DNA of 64,000 bases from Gammaproteobacteria bacterium. Its GTDB lineage: Bacteria; Pseudomonadota; Gammaproteobacteria; Pseudomonadales; UBA5518. Positions within the stretch are counted from its first letter, which is position 1. Each line of letters opens with the position of its first letter. Positions 63,841-64,000 of the stretch are shown piece by piece. Under the pieces are notes generated by a model that worked only from the letters and a program-made list of their open reading frames with translations, searched no databases and had not been told where the DNA came from. The stretch spans positions 248,001 through 312,000 of the forward strand of contig JADKDK010000007.1 in the NCBI GenBank assembly GCA_016718385.1, written 5' to 3'. The translations under genes were made by a program, and so were the position numbers.

Positions 63841-64000
63841 CGCTGACGCCCGACCTCGCCCTCGTCGAGAAGGCGCTCGACAATCTCGAACGGCAAGAGG
63901 TCCGAGTGCTGGTCTGGGGCTTGGTCGACAGCGCGCTGAGCGAGGAAGAGGTCGACGAAACGCTGCGCGCTATCCTCAACGAAAACCAGAATCTGGCAGC
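63837..64000 (+). CDS. Next gene of the dpd-type operon, N-terminal fragment
   Basis: Only about 54 codons are present before the window ends: LVEKALDNLERQEVRVLVWG and LVDSALSEEEVDETLRAILN. It starts in an ATGA overlap with the preceding gene. The operon order suggests the large DpdJ-type helicase, but this fragment is too short to prove it. Confidence 0.5.
   Translation, partial: MTLTPDLALVEKALDNLERQEVRVLVWGLVDSALSEEEVDETLRAILNENQNLA

Overview
The window is a 64 kb piece of a GC-rich bacterial chromosome, most likely a gammaproteobacterium. The signs are an EttA that closely matches the E. coli protein, CreA, a YgiD-type dioxygenase, an OprP-type porin with a sulfate-binding protein, and many 22-23 bp REP-like palindromes with a GTAG or GTGG head, as known from Pseudomonas- and Xanthomonas-like genomes. 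The species cannot be named from this sequence. Functions below are read from motifs and remembered families; no search was run.

Region 1-9.7 kb: the left edge is a sulfate uptake operon on the minus strand (porin, sbp, cysT...). It diverges from a sigma-54-dependent activator. The gap between them holds a near-consensus -24/-12 promoter and a perfect 25-bp dyad that could be the activator site. Next come creA, then a minus-strand operon with ATGA overlaps (ygiD with a frameshift, cytochrome b561, two yceI genes) and a divergent LysR regulator.

Region 8.8-31.6 kb: surface polysaccharide genes (a methyltransferase, a 1237-residue protein with three glycosyltransferase domains, a second methyltransferase), ettA, a PIN/AbrB toxin-antitoxin pair, an alkylsulfatase-like MBL protein, a cytochrome P450 with a divergent 2Fe-2S ferredoxin, a short LuxR regulator, a nitroreductase, an AAA/DUF4143 ATPase and glyA. 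A duplicate of the last 54 bp of glyA lies beyond the next gene. MscS and a COG4389 membrane protein converge on a REP cluster that encodes both of their C-terminal ends. TrpB2 closes this stretch.

Region 31.8-49.7 kb: a periplasmic 5'-nucleotidase and an ADP-ribosylglycohydrolase, followed by an accessory stretch rich in toxin-antitoxin-like genes: a HepT/MntA pair, Phd/RelE, a nucleotidyltransferase/HEPN pair and two Fic proteins, each Fic gene with its own distinctive operator repeats. A WYL regulator, a decayed IS110-family transposase, a GH3 lipoprotein, a six-repeat acidic protein and an HDAC-like protein lie among them.

Region 49.8-64 kb: a lower-GC defence-type island. It starts with a uracil-DNA-glycosylase-like protein and a PD-(D/E)XK nuclease fused to a DUF2075 helicase. 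A tightly overlapping operon follows whose order, sizes and motifs match dpdE-dpdF-dpdG-dpdH, the restriction side of the 7-deazaguanine DNA modification system. It continues past the right edge. The dpdH-like gene and the next gene carry four apparent frameshifts. The modification genes (dpdA and others) are not in the window.
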